Below, piece by piece: positions 47,407 through 59,514 of a stretch of DNA of 64,000 nucleotides. The stretch is from NCBI GenBank assembly GCA_002189035.1, contig NEEC01000002.1, positions 4,611,001-4,675,000 of the forward strand. The letters are read 5' to 3'. Under the pieces are notes generated by a model. That model had not been told where the DNA came from. It made no database searches and was given only the letters and a program-made list of their open reading frames with translations. Positions within the stretch are counted from its first letter, which is position 1; every line of letters starts with the position of its first letter. Position numbers and translations under genes: made by a program. The DNA is from Utricularia gibba. Taxonomy: Eukaryota; Streptophyta; Magnoliopsida; Lamiales; Lentibulariaceae.

Positions 47407-48810
47407 TGATAACACACATTTTTCCTAAAATTCATAACACAAAACAGCTATATTTTATCATGATTTAGGTTAGATAAATGTGGTTTTTCATGCTTTAGTG
47501 GTGTTTATGTTGCAAAGTGGACTAAATCCTTTGATTTAGTCCACAACTCTTGTTACTAATGTTTCAGTAAGTTCAGCAGGGAGATGAGCCGAAAATCAGA
47601 CTTGCAAACGTGTAAAACAAGCAAAAAAGGGCGCAAAATCCGGAGAAGGACAAAGAGCACTGTTCTACAGCCACTGCAGTCTGCAAGTTCAGGCTGGGAA
47701 CAGTGCTGGCGGTCGGGAACAGTACTAGCGGACAGCAACAGTGCAATGGAGTGAAGGAAAGGGGAAATTTATTTTCGAAAAAAAGGAGAGCGCGAAGAAA
47801 AAAGAGCGACTCAGAGAGGGGGGGACGCAAAGGGGGTCTTCTTCCCCAACGGGTGAAACACCAACCAGAAGGGGGAAGAAACGCCTCCATCATCAAGAAT
47901 AGCACCGGAGCCCAGTCCAGCACTACTGTTCTGGGCTGTGAACAGTAGCTAACGGGCGGAAGAACAATCTTTATTTACTTTCTAGTTTTCTGAACATTTC
48001 GACTTTCTGCATTTTACTTGTTTACAATGTTTCTGCCATTTTGACCAACTTATATGAATGAAATCGTGTTTTATTTCCAAAGCATGAGTGGCTAGAGTGT
48101 TAGGGATGCCTTAAGGAGAAGTGGGTGGTATGTGCTTAGGTTGATGATGAAATTTAGTTGTCTTCCTTAACTCTTGTTTCTAACAAACCATGGGTAGACC
48201 TAAGGAGGGGAGCAAGTAGTTTCACAACTTAGATGTTTGGTTTAGAGGTAGACCAACAAACCAAGACAGGATTAGTCGGTGTTAGTCCAGGGTAGAACCA
48301 GTAGAACCGGCTAGACCTAGTTCTATATGTCTTGCATGCGGGTAAACCTAATTGCAATGTTGGTTATGATATTGGGGACTAGCTTAAGCCAAAAATATGA
48401 TGAATGACCTGGGTAGACTTAGGTTATTTGAAGTTGTGAGTGTAGGAAGATAATAAATTAAGTTAGGAAGCTTAGCATAACACCACCCGCAGACCCTTAA
48501 GGCGTCCTCGTATTAATCTGAATCAAAACCAGTACCTGTTACCTTAGCGTAGAAACCTAATATTGCTTACATACCTTGTTTACTGAACTTGTTTACCACT
48601 ATTAGTTCAAGCTTAGACTAAGACCTATTGTTATCCGAAATCATGCATTTACTAAAACACTTAGCAAGCACAAGCTCTTCGTGATCGACCCCGATATCCA
48701 CTATACAAGTTTTCCAAATTTGTATTTTTTGTAGATTATGGATTATAAATTTATTTGATACGGATTTTCTATTTTTATTTTCAACGATATTAGGAAATTT
48801 CCGTTTATCA
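47407..48810 (+). mobile_element. LTR, Athila family S2
   Basis: 1404 bp from TGATAACACACATT to CGTTTATCA. It interrupts the copia LTR on the left, but the right flank (aatgc) does not match the left (gtggg), so deletion or recombination followed insertion. Confidence 0.88.
47517..47544 (+). other. Conserved LTR hairpin, family S2
   Basis: Perfect 12-bp stem gtggactaaatc with its complement and loop cttt, 111-138 nt from the LTR start. The fifth pair is A-T, against G-C in the copy at 43889. Confidence 0.92.
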
Positions 48811-49210
48811 AATGCTAATGTGTTCAAGAATTTGGATATCAATCATTCCATGTACTGATTGGGACACCTCTATGGCATTCAAGAAGTTAAGATCTTGCCT
48901 CACCCCCACATTGTTGTTATTCTCAAAACTTTTTTGATGTTATTTAGGAGCCATCTGGCCATCCAACCATGGGGTAGATTAATCAAACAATACTGCTACT
49001 TTCTGAAGCAGTCCCCTAGTGCTATCCACCTTATCACATTCCTCATCACCTAAAAAAGGAGTTAGACAAAAGCATCAAAGAACTCTAAGATGTTGGTTTC
49101 ATATGCCCCAACAAAAGATGGGGGTTGGCTAATACATATTAAAGTTCTATTGAATGAATCATATAGTTCTCAAATTTTCTTGAAATAGTGCTGAGAGCCA
49201 TCTTCCATAA
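48811..49210. other. Unassigned segment
   Basis: Only short frames (64 codons, plus strand, 48859-49053); no domain recognised. Confidence 0.35.
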
Positions 49211-49418
49211 TCAAAAGGATTTTGATGCCATAGAAGTCTCTGAGTTCATTAATTGTTCTTGGTTGTAGCCAAGAAAGCATTGCATCAATTTTACTAATGT
49301 TAGTGGCCACCCCTTGATTAGAGATTATGAAGTCGAGATAAGAAACTCGTTGAGTGCAGAAGGTGCATTTAGTAAGCTTGACAAATAGGGAATGGTGCTG
49401 TAAAATATCCTAGACAGT
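49211..49418 (-). pseudogene. Chromovirus RT fragment, inverted arm
   Basis: Minus-strand residues resemble KCTFCTQRVSYLDFIISNQG and SKIDAMLSWLQP. Same RT region as the plus-strand arm at 49510, but with about 95 bp deleted. The two arms form an inverted repeat with a spacer of about 90 bp. Confidence 0.75.
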
Positions 49419-49509
49419 CGAAAGACATTGAATGTAAATTTGTCCTTTTTTCGATAATATTTTGGTTTACAGTAAATTGTGGGAATAACACATCTAGCAT
49501 CCTATGGTG

Positions 49510-49900
49510 GTCTTGGATATTTTACAATGCCACTCCCTAAAAGCTCTCCAAATGCATCTTGGCACTCAACGAGTTTCCTATCTCAACTTAATCATCTCCA
49601 ATTGAGGGGTGGCGATCGATAGTAGTAAAATTGATGCAATGCTCTCTTGGTACAGCCCAAAATAATTAAAGAACTTAGGGGTTTTCTTGGTTGGTCTAGA
49701 TATTATCGAAGATAAATCTAGAATTATGGCCTTTTAGTAGACCTCTTACTCAACTTCTAAAGAAGAATGGTTTTCACCAAACTTCTATAGCATCAAAATC
49801 CTTCTGATTTTTTTGCCCTTCCTAATTTTTCAACAAAATTTGTGGTTGAAATAGATGCTTGTGTGCAATGATTGGCCATCTCTAAAGAATATTTAATGAA
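49510..49900 (+). pseudogene. Chromovirus RT fragment, plus arm
   Basis: Reads LGTQRVSYLNLIISNWGVAI, SKIDAMLSWYSPK and further on TKFVVEIDA (start of RNase H) in broken frames. This is the thumb and connection of a chromovirus RT. Confidence 0.8.
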
Positions 49901-51760
49901 CAAATTTTTCTAAAGAATTTTTCTACAAAATTTTTCTTACATTTAAGCAAATTTTTTATTTAATGATCACGGTTTATTTGTAATATCAATGAAGAATAGA
50001 GTGAATACCAGCATAAAGGTTATTAAAAGCACCCAATAGTAGTGTTGCAGGTGCAATCTATTGACAAAGCCACATAATAGCCTTAGGTTAGAGGATAGTG
50101 AATCATGTGGCTTAATAAATACTAGTGATGAGAGGACTTTGGGGAATATATTAAGAGGCACAGTTATGGAGGAGGTGAAATAGTAAATACAACAAATTAG
50201 TAAGAGATTTTGTTTATTTTATCTATAAGAAAGGGGTATTGTGCATGAAGTAAGTTAAATGGATGAGTCTTATTGTTTGCTACAAAAAAAACATGTTTCT
50301 TATCTTTATGTAGAACAAATGTAACTACATGTGTATGTGATTTCCTTGTTTTGTAGATACTTTTTTTCTTTGTTTTTCATTCTGAAAAATCCAACAAGGC
50401 ATTTTTTTTTTTGAATTAATCTCTTGTTTTATTGTTTGGTGTTTGCAAATGAGTTTAGAGTCCTTAAAATTCTTTGAAATTTGCTCCAACAATTTCTTGT
50501 AAAGATAAAGTGGCTTTTAGTTGTTTTCTAAAAGTGTTTTACCCATTTGATGTACATAGTAAATGCAGGTTCTAATAGAAGAATTGTAGGAACCATTCAA
50601 AGTTCCTTATTTATGTGCTACGTACTATGTGCTATATTTTAGAAAATGGTGAGGATGTGGACCCACACTCCTTGCAACATGGTTTTAACCATAAGATTCA
50701 AGGCTAATTATCTAAGGCATTTCTAAGGCATCTTCAACAGGTAAACCAACTAAGAAAGACCAAGAAGCAAGTTATATGCATGATATGGTGGTTGGTTGGT
50801 GGCTCTTTGGATCTCTACTTATCAATTTAGACAATACATGACTCACTTCCCAAGACCTTGAGATGATGCCTAAGCAAATGGTCAAGGGATTTGGGCAAGG
50901 ATAGATCATGGAATCCTACTCTCAAACACTAATGATTTTCTTCCTATTGTCAAACATGGTCACTTCATGTTTTAAACTTGTTCTTGTTGAGGAAGATAAT
51001 AGTTGAAGGTTGGGTGATCAATCAAAGTAGTAGTATGGTTCTTCAAACTATGAGAGGTCTTTTAATAGATATAGAATCTTTAGCTGTAGTATGACATGTG
51101 TCATATATAAGTTAGTTGTAGTACTCATACATGTAAGGATAGTTATCTTACAATGTGTGAAATTATTTTATGTTGTTTTCATAGAGTAGATTTATTGACA
51201 TACATTTTTCTAGGGAGATTTGCTATTGAAAGTTTCATATCTTATACACAAGTCTTGAACACCATGGATGGAAAAATAAATGAACTGCAGAATCTTTGAA
51301 TGTGCCATTGAATCCTCCCTCAATGAACTTGTGAAAATTTGAAGCTGTCCATTTGGAACTCACTTGCTAAACTATAGCCTAAAAATGGGTTGTACCATTG
51401 TGCGGCAATTGCTGTTTCTTGGTCGTGCTATGGAGAAGAAACGCTCTTGATGTCAAAAAGTAAAGATTTTTAACTTTAGCAAACTTTCTCTCCTCAAACA
51501 GCTTCCTAAAACTATTTGTTAAGGGGTGAACGACTTTTTTCTAAGGGGTATATGGATAATGTCATATATACATTAATCATATATCTAATTTTATACCCAT
51601 GTAAAAAAATGTTTTCATCTTAAACCTAAATAAATTAAACCTATCAATCAAATACGAATAATCTTCTAAACCCATAAAATCTATTTTTTAAAACTCAAAT
51701 AAACTAAACTTGGATTAAGAAATTACCCACCAACCAAATGTACCCTAAGTTTTAATGTTG
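49901..51760. other. Unassigned segment between RT fragments
   Basis: Separates two partial copies of a chromovirus RNase H start (49840 and 51768). Besides the repeat at 50570-50750, which is inverted relative to 6850-7040, I recognise nothing. It may be an insertion into the chromovirus. Confidence 0.4.
50570..50750. repeat. Dispersed repeat, inverted copy of 6850-7040
   Basis: Core gtgtggacccacactcct and tggttttaaccat match the left copy in reverse complement. The core contains short palindromes (tggttttaacca with mismatches). Confidence 0.55.
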
Positions 51761-51764
51761 TCAA

Positions 51765-53480
51765 GGACTTGGTAGTCAGAACTCATGCCTTCTAAGCCTT
51801 GGGCATCAACTCTATCCTCTTTTAAAACAGTCATCCCATTGCTTTCTATTCTTGTGCCATTGGAGAGATATACAAAGGCCTATCTATCTTCGAAAAATAG
51901 TTGATTGTTGTCCTCCAAGCAATTCTCTATTTGAAACACTATTTGGTTGGCTGCCCTTTATAGTGTACAACAATCATCATAGTCTGCATTTTTTTATGTG
52001 AACAAGGCTACTTTTTCAGCAAAAATGGATGTCCAAGCTACTCACCTTTGATTTTAAAATTCATTATAATTATGGGAAACTAAATCATGCAGCTAATGCT
52101 TTATCTCGTCAAGTTTATGTGCATTCCATCTCAATCTTACAACCTGATTGGTTGAGTGAATTGCAACTAAGCTACAAGCAGGACCCTTTTCTAGAAGCTG
52201 GGTACATTGATAAACTTCAAGATCCTTCATCCCACCCTACCTTCCTCCAATATTGCAACTAAGAATCGGTGACCACTTTGGCATTCAAACCACTTATCAT
52301 CATCTCAAGAGATATTTTATTGAAAAAAAAATTTTGAAAGATGTTCAATAATAAATCCATGAATGTATCCACTTTGACAATGCTTCAAGTCCCGGACTTC
52401 TCTAACCATTAGCCATCCTTAAATGCTAATGGACTTCCATAAGCATGCATTTTATAGAGGGACTTCCCTCTTCACATGGAAAAACTACGATTCTGGTTTT
52501 GGTTGACTATTTTATGAAATATGCACATTTTTTCACTCTCATGCAATCCTACACAACAGAAATTGTGGCTGATCTCTCCATTGACACAATTTATAAACTG
52601 CATAGCTTACCTGAGAGCATTGTTTCTAATCATGACAAAATTTTCACTAGCTTCATGTGGACTGCACTCTGTCAACAATTGTATATTCAGCTCAACCTCT
52701 CTACTGTGTACAACTGAGCGAGTTAATCAGATGGTAAAATTGAGCAAGTTAATCAATGTTTGAAAACACACCTTCAAGGCATGTGTCATCAGCATCCATT
52801 AAATTGAAGTCAATGCATACCTTTAGCTGAAATTTGATAAAACACCTCATTTCACCCTAGCATCAAACTCACTCCTTTTGAGGCTTTATATGGTTATCCT
52901 CCCACTCATTTACTTAGAGCACCATCCGATTTTCTAGAAAACACTCTTATTACAACCTTACAAGAGCGTCTTTAAATGATTGGCACCCTTACACAACATT
53001 TGGTACAAGCTCAAACTTGAATGAAATTCTATTCTTATAAGGGTCGCACAGAGAAGACTTTTGATGTTGGTAATCTGGTTTACCTGAAATTGCAACTATA
53101 TTGTCAGACCTCATTAGCTGTTCATTAGAATCTAATGCTAGCTTACAAATATTGTGGACTGTACCTCAGTTGTAGAGAAAATTGCAATCATCACCTATCA
53201 CCTAACCTACCTCCAAAGAGCAAAATCCACCTTGTTTCCCATGTCTCACTTTTGAAGAAATGCCTCAGCCCAAAATATGTTATGTCGCCTATCCCACCCG
53301 ATTGTGATCCGTGCCCTATTCGTATTTTGGATCGTCACATCATTGGCCATCACGACTACCCCTTTCTCACTTTCTTATCCATTGGGAGGGCACCCATCTT
53401 GTTATAGCTACCTGGGAAGATGCTCATTACTTCCGTCTCACTTTTCCACAACTTGATCCTTGAGGACAAGGATCTTCTAC
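51765..53480 (+). pseudogene. Chromovirus RNase H, integrase and chromodomain
   Basis: Plus strand: RNase H with HPIAFYSCAIGEIYKGLSIF and MSKLLTFDFKIHYNYGKLNH plus NALSR (52029-52262); integrase with MHFIEGLPSSHGKTTILVLV and LPESIVSNHDKIFTSFMW (52445-52717), covering two DDE acidic residues; VSHVSLLKKCL (53135-53407); and a chromodomain-like end ATWEDAHYFRLTFPQLDP with GQG (53404-53475). The WED and LEDxxxxxG pattern marks a chromovirus. Stops are frequent. Confidence 0.88.
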
Positions 53481-53642
53481 AGCACTGATGTTGCATAAAA
53501 TTTTATCATATTTGTGCTACTTTCAGCATTAGGATAAGCAATTATGTGAATTAGAATAGAGAAAAAAGGGAAAAATTAGCGTTAGTAAATTTATTTTCAA
53601 TAAAAACATGTTTTAGGCCATATTTGTGAATCTGAGGATTGG

Positions 53643-53815
53643 TGATAGTACGATATTCTACATTGGTTATGGACGGGGGAAAAAGATGTGCTTAAATAGA
53701 GAAACCCTCCTAATCATGCATAAGGTCTTCTCCTCAAAAGGAAAAAAATATAAAACCATGAGGGTTAGGTACCCGAAGTGGATAATATAATGCAAGGTGA
53801 GGCTCACTCGTGCCA
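53643..53815 (+). mobile_element. TRIM-like LTR
   Basis: TG...CA block with the ttctacattggttatgga motif related to the CCCACATCGGTTA box of plant TRIM LTRs, a tgcttaaatagag TATA-like box, and a primer-binding site just after it. A divergent copy is inverted at 54500-54654. Confidence 0.6.
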
Positions 53816-53817
53816 TT

Positions 53818-53830
53818 TGGTATTAGAGCC
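53818..53830 (+). promoter_or_regulatory. Primer-binding site (initiator-Met tRNA type)
   Basis: tggtattagagcc differs from TGGTATCAGAGCC by one transition and lies 2 bases after the LTR end. Confidence 0.75.
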
Positions 53831-54499
53831 AAACTCGGACTTGTGCCAATGCTGGGATGAGATGGCACTCATCGAGGATGCAAATGGAAAAGGGGAAAGG
53901 GTTCTGAAAAGAAAAGGAAAAAGAGGCTGCAACTGTGTGGAGTTGGTAAAGAGGGTGGCACCCTCTACTGATTTCATGAGGCCAAATCCAAAAAAAAACT
54001 CTTGATCTTGGTTTCTAAGGCTGCCACACTAAAGTTGTTGAGGTCAAGAGGATGCACCCATGCATGTAAATGGTCACATAGCTAATGTACTCATGATATG
54101 TTAAATGTTAATGTTTATTCTTCATGTTACTTAGTAAGCATTTATTTTGAATAGTTGCATACTTGCTCAACATGGTCTTATTGATTCTTTGTATTTCATT
54201 CAGTGCCTTGACCACTAATTATTCCAAGAAATGAAAATCAAAAGAAAAATTATGTGTTGTGATCTAGGTCATAGGGGAAGGGATCTCACTGCAAGCCATT
54301 TTGGTGTCTCTTGGTTGTGGGCCTAGGTTGGTCCTTCGAAGTAGAACTTGCATCCAAACCAGTCCTTATGTTTCTAGATTGTCTTTGTGAGTTCTTTAAA
54401 CGTTGAGTCTATGTAGGGAGTTGTGTCAATTAAACTAAACATGTTGTCCACACCATGCTTCTCTATGGTTATATGAATGACTTTTTTTTTTCATTTCAC
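53831..54499. other. Internal or spacer DNA between inverted LTRs
   Basis: Contains a 75-codon plus-strand frame (53778-54005) rich in lysine and arginine that overlaps the primer-binding site; no domain. Nothing else recognised. Confidence 0.4.
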
Positions 54500-54654
54500 C
54501 TCTTCCTATGTGAATTTCACTAAACGACATCCAACCCTCATGGTTTTACGTTCTCCCCTTTCAATGAAAAAGTCTTATACAAGATTAAAAACATCACTCT
54601 ATTTAAGCACATCCTCTCCCCCATCCATAGTTAATGTGGGATATCATACTGTCA
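54500..54654 (-). mobile_element. Inverted TRIM-like LTR fragment
   Basis: On the minus strand it starts TGACAGTATGATATCCCACA and carries gatgtgcttaaatagag and ccatgagggtt, all shared with 53643-53780 in the opposite direction. Confidence 0.6.
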
Positions 54655-55614
54655 CTAGGTCTCTAGCCTTACAAACAGCCCATTTGGGCTAGGCTGCATA
54701 AACTGACCGATTTGCAAAGTGATTATTTGTCTAGCGGCAAAAGGGGATCGCAAGTCCACTATGAAGAGAGAGATAAGCAAGATCAGCAGAAATAAAGGAA
54801 GGAACAACCTAAGGCATGCGAGGCTTTGTCATGGCATGCAAGAGGGGTAGGCCAAAGTGAGTGAAGAGAGAAGAGAATTCATCCTATTGGAGATATTTTC
54901 CAACAAAAGTTTTCATTTTTCCAAGCAAAGAAGATGAAGGAAGACAGTTCCAACATGACACTGAAATTAGCCTTTGATTCTCAAAATCCAACAATGAGAC
55001 CTTCTACAATGAAGCTCAAGGATTAGCAGTTTGAGAAGAAGATGACGCATGAGCGAGAATGGAACTCTGGAGTAGTAAAATGAACAATTTTATTGTTTGC
55101 ATTTCTCTTCATGAACTTGTGAGTTCTTTACATTTTTTGTTTGAATGCCATCATCAATTGAGCATGTTTACTTAATCATTTTACTATATTCATGACCCAA
55201 CCTAGAACAAGAAACCTGTTTTTAGTTATTCCAATGTAGTTTACTCTTGGATTAAGTGCAAAGTTTTCTATTAATTTCCTAAGATGCCAATTTACATATT
55301 CTATTCAATGCTTCTAGATTAATTGTAGATGTAATTTATAAATTTTAGTTGAAGTAGAAGCCCACTTTAAGACAAACCCCTTTTCAATCTTACATGCATA
55401 TAAGACTAATAACTAAAAACCATTTGATCTCTATGGATCAACGTAGATTTCTGTTACTACATTTTTTTCTTTGCAAATACTAATCATGTTAGTCACTACA
55501 ACTATCTTTGGTAGGAATATTGGATTTAATGCTCTTTGAAAACATGAATTATTAGTGTTGTGGTGTATTATGCACAAACAGACTTTGAACTTAGGTGCCA
55601 TGCTTGTTGAATAG
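54655..55614. other. Noncoding, partly related to 44045-44640
   Basis: 55250-55490 resembles 44330-44510. The rest is unassigned and may be Athila internal spacer. Confidence 0.4.
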
Positions 55615-56013
55615 ATGAATCGGGATTATAGGCGTACAAAAATTCAGCATTTAAGCTTTGGTCATATTGTTACACATCTTGTTCATACTCTTTGCCCTGA
55701 AAAACTGTCTGAACTTGAATTCTTCCACGTTGAGACTAAGACAGTACCCGTGGATGCATATTCATTGAAAGTTTATGGACTAATAAAAGCCCAAGGAAGT
55801 GGCTTTGTTTTTAGATCTTTGGCAGGGTTGGAAGGGAGTGTTGTTCCAAGGAAGAAGAAAGAAAACACTTTTTCTCCCTCAACTTCAGCTCATGGAGAAA
55901 AACACTGTTGCTGCCCCAAAATATTGGAAGTGATGAGCAAGGAAATTTCAGACCGGGTTGGCATAGTTACAGAGTTGAAGCAGGGAGTGGCCAATGCCTT
56001 TCTGAACAAGTAA
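55615..56013 (+). pseudogene. Possible Athila accessory ORF remnant
   Basis: A 132-codon frame, among the longest not explained by gag or pol. It has a hydrophobic LSFGHIVTHLVHTLCPEKL segment, a basic PRKKK patch and a helical end (VTELKQGVANAFLNK). It lies about 0.9 kb upstream of an S2 LTR in the same direction, where Athila elements carry an extra ORF after integrase. The link to that ORF rests on position and a loose resemblance, so it is tentative. Confidence 0.4.
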
Positions 56014-58160
56014 TTTTCTACTATGAGGATTTAGTATATTTGGTTTTTATTTTTGTTCTATTTTATTTTCATGTTTAGGATCTTGTTTATGTCAATAAAG
56101 AGTGGTATCTATTAGTTCACGTCTAGACTTAGAGTAATGTTTACTGTATGTTTTTTTTAGTAGCAGTAAACTGTTTCTGATAGCTATGTGATTGAACATT
56201 ACAACTACTAGATAATTTAGTTGCATGAGCTTTGTAGACCTTTCTTATTTCCGTGAGCATGTTTGTATCTTTTTATTTTATGAGAGCATGTGTATGACTA
56301 GAGGAATCTAGGGAGTGTGATCTAGATTAGTTTTATACGAGTTGTTGAACTTCATAGTCACTATGGAATTAGTGGCCAACCACGAAAAAAAATAGAAAAA
56401 CGAATAAAGGGTTGTAAAATAAAGAGAAGGAAAAAAAACATGAGGCCCAAGTTCTAAAAAGCAGCACATATCAAAAGAGCATGTGCGGACTCAATAAGTA
56501 GTGAAAGGGTGAGTAGGAATAGACTAATCCAGAGGAGTATGAAGAAGTATGGTGTTACAAGGTGTGAATGCTTGCCTTACGCTCTGATAAAGAAAAGGCA
56601 ATGGCATTGTGCCCAAATTAGTCTGAAGCAAGCTACCCTTCACTACCCAAAAAAAAAAGAAGAAAAAAATGAGTTGACAACCATGATCTTAAGTGACCTT
56701 CGATGGATCAACTCTATAAGACATGATCTTTGAAAACACTTCTCAAGAGGAATCTACTCATGCACATTTGAGTGATGAAATGGCATGCATACTAGCACCT
56801 CTGTAGCTCATGCATCGAAAATTACTCTTGGTTGTTTATGTTCATCATTGATGCTGAAGGAATTAGTTTCCTGTTAATCTTAGCTAGGACTTGGGAACAA
56901 GTTTAGTGTCATTGTATATAGTGTGAGAGCACACAAATTTTCCTGTTTTATGATAAAAAAATTATGACTTTTTATTATATTTTAGTTTTTTAGTTTACAG
57001 TTTCAAATGTTTTTCCAAAACTTAGAAAAATATGAATTTTGTGTGCAACTGGGCTAAATCCTTCAATTTAACCCATCCCATGTGATTAACCCTCTTTTGA
57101 GTCTAGCAGCAAGTCCCGAAAAGCAAGGTAGGCAATATGGATTTCATGCAAGCATCAGGTTGCAAAAGAAAAAGTAACATGAAGGAAGGAACAATGAGTG
57201 TATTATCACGGCGGCAGTCTACAAGTCAAAGACAAGAATAACAGAGCTGTTAGAGATCATACTTGCCTTGGGAAATGAGAGAAGAAAAGATAATTTTGGG
57301 GGAGAGAGAATCACAAAGAGAGCTTCGGGAGCTACAACACGCACACAGGGGCTCCTCCAATACCACGAACATCAACTAGAGAAGGAGAGGAAGGAGATTC
57401 TCACGAAGAAGACTCTCATCCTCAAGAACACCACCAAGATCCAGGATCCACTTTAGTACTACTATTTTGGGCCATGAACAGCGGTAGACAAGAATCAGAA
57501 CACTCTTTACTTTCTTTTCTTTGTTGAATCTTTTAAGCTTCTGTGACTAACTTTCTCACAATAACTTTGATACTTTAACTACTCCATCTTAATGATATTA
57601 TGTTTTATCTTCCATACATGAGTAGCTAAACATTAAGAATGCCTTAAGGTATAGAATGGTGATGTGGGGCTAAGATTTATAATATAATTGATCATCATTT
57701 CTTAGCATTTGTTTCCATCAATCCTTAGATAGACCTAAGGGGGGGAGAGGAGGGACAAGTAGTTTCATAACTCAAATGTTTGATTTAGAGGTAGACCAAC
57801 AAATTAAGGGGGAAGTAGTAGGTATTAGTACAAGGTAGAACCACTAGAATCGAGTAGACCTAATTCTATATATTTTGCATACGGATAGACCTAATTTGAT
57901 ATTGGTGATGATATTGGAGACTATATTAGCCGAAAACATGATGAATGACCTAGGTAGACTTAGGTCATTTGGAGTTTTGAGTATATAAACTTTGTAGATT
58001 AAATTAGGGACCTTAGTACCACATCATCTGCATACCCTTAAGGCATCTTAATGTTACTTTGTACTAGAACCAGTATTTGTTACCTTTCACGTTGAGATTT
58101 GATTTATACATTGAACTTGTCTACCACTGTTAGTTTGAGCTTAGACTAAGATTAACATTT

Positions 58161-59335
58161 TGATAACGCATATTTTTTAGTAGCTCAATGCATAGAATTT
58201 ACTCATTTTGCGCTACAAAAATTAAGTTTTATTGCCTAGTTTCGTATTTTTGCGCATAAGCATCGTAATTGTGTTATTTTAGTCTTAGTTGAGACTAAAT
58301 CTGTGATTTAGTCCCAACCTTCTGATAGTTTTATTCGAGCAATGCAATGTAGGTCACAACACAAATCCCAAGGAGCCGAACATGCACAGTGTAGTGGCAA
58401 AAGATGAGTCCAAAAGTCTGAAAAGTGGTGCACACAAAATCCAAGAAGGAAAAAGGGAGATTTTGGACAAAAAGAGGGAAAGGTGGAGAGAGAAGACAGA
58501 TCTCCCATTGGAGACTCAAGACAAGTTTCTGGAGATTTTCCTGGAGGAAGAAGAAGGAGGGGACGACGAACCAGAAGAACACAACTTCTCTTGAGAAATT
58601 ATTTTCGTTCTTCATATTTATTGTTCCTAGCTAAGACTAGATTTGGATTTCTTGTGTGAACGAAGTGTCTTTCCTACTTCTGCTTCATATTGCTCGCTGT
58701 TGTTTAACATTTGTAGTCAGGATGTTACTTAAGATGTGCTATGAAAATGTTTTACTTTTCATTGTCATGAGTAGCTAAGCACTTAGAGGGGGGTGCCTTG
58801 GGGTGAAGAGGGGAGAAACATGCTAATCCATCCTTAGACCTAATAAATCATAAGTCACACTACTTCCTTAACAAACCAGGATAGATCCAGGAGGGGGAGG
58901 TAGTGAAACCCAACTAACAACCCTAATTAGAGGTAGACCAAAGATTGAGGGGAAAAACAAGAATCTGGGTAGACCTAGATCTTGTGAGTTAGTTGTATGA
59001 TTTTTGATTTATGTGAGCTTGCTTAGTGATAAGCATACATCCCCTAGGAGTCCCAAGGCATCACCCATTTTATTCCAGAAACAACCGAGCTCCAGAACTT
59101 ATGAATTTTCTTTACTGTATTTCGTTTTAATTCTGCCTTAGTACTAGCTAAGACCAATTTACCAACGTCACATTGATTTCATGCTTTGGCTAATCACTTG
59201 ACAAGCACCTACTCTTTGTATTCGACCCTAATCACTGTGCTCATAATTGTTTTATGCTTGAATGTGGGTTAGGTTATAAATTTATTTGATAGAAAAATTT
59301 GCATTTAACGACATTGCATAATTTTTCGTTTATCA
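58161..59335 (+). mobile_element. Solo LTR, Athila family S1, nested in S2
   Basis: 1175 bp from TGATAACGCATA to CGTTTATCA with a perfect target duplication cattt (58156-58160 and 59336-59340). Homologous to 38277-39445. Confidence 0.93.
58288..58318 (+). other. Conserved LTR hairpin, family S1
   Basis: 14-bp stem with one A-C mismatch (gttgagactaaatc and gatttagtcccaac), 3-base loop, 128-158 nt from the LTR start. Confidence 0.85.
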
Positions 59336-59514
59336 CATTTATTTTAAATTCTACATCTACTAAAATATTTTACATGCATCACTTCTTATGATCGACCCCA
59401 AAATCTACTATACAAGTTTTCTAAATTTATAATTTTTGTAAATTAGAGTTTATAAATTTATTTGATACGAAGATTTTATTTCTTACAACAATATTAAGAA
59501 ATTTTTGTTTATCA

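Larger units (their letters stand above)
56924..59514 (+). mobile_element. LTR, Athila family S2, interrupted by an S1 LTR
   Basis: Starts TGAGAGCACACAAATTTTCC and ends TTTATCA. Without the inserted LTR and one target copy it is 1411 bp, against 1404 and 1407 for the other S2 copies. Its hairpin (57049-57076) has decayed by two C-A mismatches. Flanks tagtg and gatct do not match. Confidence 0.85.
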
